Part shown: positions 6,124 through 7,239 of the stretch, one piece after another
Layout: each line of letters opens with the position of its first letter
Numbering within the stretch: the first letter of the stretch is position 1
Source: Thermoplasmata archaeon
GTDB taxonomy: Archaea > Thermoplasmatota > Thermoplasmata > Thermoplasmatales > Thermoplasmataceae
DNA: 7,239 bases
Direction of reading: 5' to 3'
Assembly (NCBI GenBank): GCA_021797225.1
Contig: JAKAAE010000082.1
Location: 1-7,239, forward strand
Program-made: the position numbers and the translations under genes
The notes under the pieces: model-generated
What the model was told of the DNA's origin: nothing
What the model saw: the letters and a program-made list of their open reading frames with translations, nothing else
Database searches by the model: none

Positions 6124-7113
6124 ATGGAAAGGATAATTATTCTAGGTGGTGGTATCGCCGGAATCTCTGCGAAGTTGAGAAATAGGCAGGGCACACTGGT
6201 TGACGAAAATCCGTATCTGACCATGGCACCGAGAATTATTGATGTTATATCCGGGCAGAATCCAGATTATCCTCTCATACCAAGGCCACTTGATTATACG
6301 GGAAGTGTAAAAAGCATAGATTTTGAAAATAAAACACTACATCTTCATAACAGGGACATTATGTATGATAAGGTTATAATTGCCCTCGGGCATTCGCAGG
6401 ACTATAGCTTTATCAAGGGATCAAAGTATATAAGTGGATTTTCAGGGTATCACGATGCACTGGAACTAAGAAATAAAATAGCAAATAAAAAACATATTAT
6501 AATCATAGGAGGCGGATATCTTGGAGTTGAGCTTGCTGGTGCCATTGGTAGTAATAGGGTTACAATATTAGAAGCCGGAACACAGATCCTTGCAGGATTG
6601 CCCGGGAAGTTTTCAGAAACGGCCTCGAAGTTATTATCCAGTTCAGGAGTCAGTATAGAACTGGAAAGCCCCGTTATTGAGGTAAGAAAGGACATGGTAG
6701 TTACCGGTGGAAAAAATTATAAATCAGATCTTACAGTGTTCGCCGGTGGTTTTACCGGAAACCTTCCAGATACCATTCAGGATATAACTACAAAAAACTC
6801 CAGGATGGTTGTTAATTCATACCTCCAGTCCGTAGATTATCCTGATGTTTACGCCGCCGGTGACATAATGGCCATTGAAAACGGAGGCTTCATTCCCATG
6901 TCTGCCATAATTGCCAGATCCTCTGGTATAACAGCCATGGAAAATGCCATGGGTTTTAAAAGCAAATTTAAACCCAATAATTTTGCAAATATAATACGTG
7001 TGGGCAAAAATTATTTCGGAACCGTTGGAAATACATTTATACATGGAATAGGAGCCAGAATAATAAAAGAGGCAGCAGTGGCACTTACCGTTAATCATGT
7101 AAAAGAGCTATAA
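6124..7113 (+). CDS. NDH-2-like FAD/NAD(P)-dependent oxidoreductase, compact and cysteine-free
   Basis: A 329-residue two-dinucleotide-binding-domain flavoprotein resembling type II NADH dehydrogenases, which pass electrons from NADH to quinone at the inner face of the membrane without pumping protons. The FAD loop is GGGIAG (8-13), followed by LVDENPYLTMAPRIIDVISG (25-44), the counterpart of the NDH-2 motif after strand two. The NAD(P) loop is GGGYLG (129-134) in a run IIIIGGGYLGVELAGAIG, with ILEAG ending the next strand. The second FAD contact is YAAGD (243-247). It has no cysteine, so a sulfide:quinone reductase dithiol mechanism is excluded. The stretch from the first Gly to the acidic end of strand two (G8 to D27) is shorter than usual, and the C-terminal part is shorter than in typical NDH-2 of about 400 residues, with no obvious amphipathic anchor. 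The start is supported by the glycine loop at residue 8. The ATG at 6114 is out of frame. The electron acceptor is uncertain. Confidence 0.85.
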   Translation: MERIIILGGGIAGISAKLRNRQGTLVDENPYLTMAPRIIDVISGQNPDYPLIPRPLDYTGSVKSIDFENKTLHLHNRDIMYDKVIIALGHSQDYSFIKGSKYISGFSGYHDALELRNKIANKKHIIIIGGGYLGVELAGAIGSNRVTILEAGTQILAGLPGKFSETASKLLSSSGVSIELESPVIEVRKDMVVTGGKNYKSDLTVFAGGFTGNLPDTIQDITTKNSRMVVNSYLQSVDYPDVYAAGDIMAIENGGFIPMSAIIARSSGITAMENAMGFKSKFKPNNFANIIRVGKNYFGTVGNTFIHGIGARIIKEAAVALTVNHVKEL

Positions 7114-7150
7114 TATATAAATATTTGTATTATTAATTTCGTTTTCCTGA

Positions 7151-7163
7151 ATATATTTTTATA
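7151..7163 (+). terminator. Possible T-rich terminator after the NDH-2-like gene
   Basis: ATATATTTTTATA, with a run of five Ts at 7156-7160, lies about 40 bases past the stop in a 126-base AT-rich tail that holds no supported gene. It could equally be a TATA element for something beyond the window. Low confidence. Confidence 0.2.
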
Positions 7164-7239
7164 TAATGCACAAAATATGCTTCTTATTGTACTTATGCGA
7201 GAATTTCTGTGAATTATTACATAAAATTTAATAGTCATA

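Noticed and set aside
7166..7231. 21-residue open frame (MHKICFLLYLC...) after a TATA-like stretch
   Set aside because: It is short, AT-driven, has no recognisable motif, and its TATA-like box is only about 10 bases from the ATG, too close for an archaeal promoter.
1..7239. tRNA, rRNA, CRISPR array, insertion sequence or attachment site
   Set aside because: I looked on both strands and saw no cloverleaf with CCA-end features, no regularly spaced repeats, no transposase-like frame and no terminal inverted repeats.

Overview
The window looks like chromosomal DNA of an archaeon. It is AT-rich, arginine is mostly AGA/AGG and isoleucine often ATA, and TATA-like boxes sit about 23-31 bases upstream of four start codons, as expected for leaderless or near-leaderless archaeal transcripts. 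The gene content (anaerobic-type cobalamin genes, a cbiE-cbiT fusion, sulfide:quinone-reductase-like and NDH-2-like flavoproteins) would fit the Thermoplasmatales (Ferroplasma, Thermoplasma, Cuniculiplasma and relatives). That placement is inference from style, not from a database match.

Layout: a sulfide:quinone-reductase-like flavoprotein runs off the left edge on the minus strand (1-951). A 143-base divergent promoter region separates it from a plus-strand corrin operon (1095-4965): cobA fused to a degenerate hemD-like domain, cbiE-cbiT fused, cbiL, then cbiF. All three junctions in this operon overlap. A minus-strand gene for an unrecognised coiled-coil protein (4948-6012) meets the operon tail to tail with an 18-base overlap. 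A second divergent promoter region (6013-6123) leads to a compact, cysteine-free NDH-2-like flavoprotein (6124-7113). The last 126 bases are AT-rich with no supported gene.

The corrin genes act in one pathway. CobA converts uroporphyrinogen III to precorrin-2, CbiL methylates C20, CbiF methylates C11, CbiT methylates C15 with decarboxylation and CbiE methylates C5. The C17 and C1 methyltransferases (CbiH, CbiD), CbiG, the reductase CbiJ, the mutase CbiC and the cobalt chelatase are not here and must be elsewhere if the pathway is complete.

The most notable observation is that neither cbiL nor cbiF has an in-frame ATG, GTG or TTG upstream of its conserved N-terminal SAM-binding loop. In both genes an ACG codon sits where the ATG should be. 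Each ACG is preceded by a sequence resembling the distal part of the Shine-Dalgarno consensus and overlaps the previous stop codon by 8 and 13 bases. The clean ATG junction upstream (cobA/cbiET) overlaps by 14 bases. This suggests two consecutive non-canonical ACG starts used by coupled reinitiation, or two sequence differences at equivalent places. A standard gene caller would truncate both proteins.
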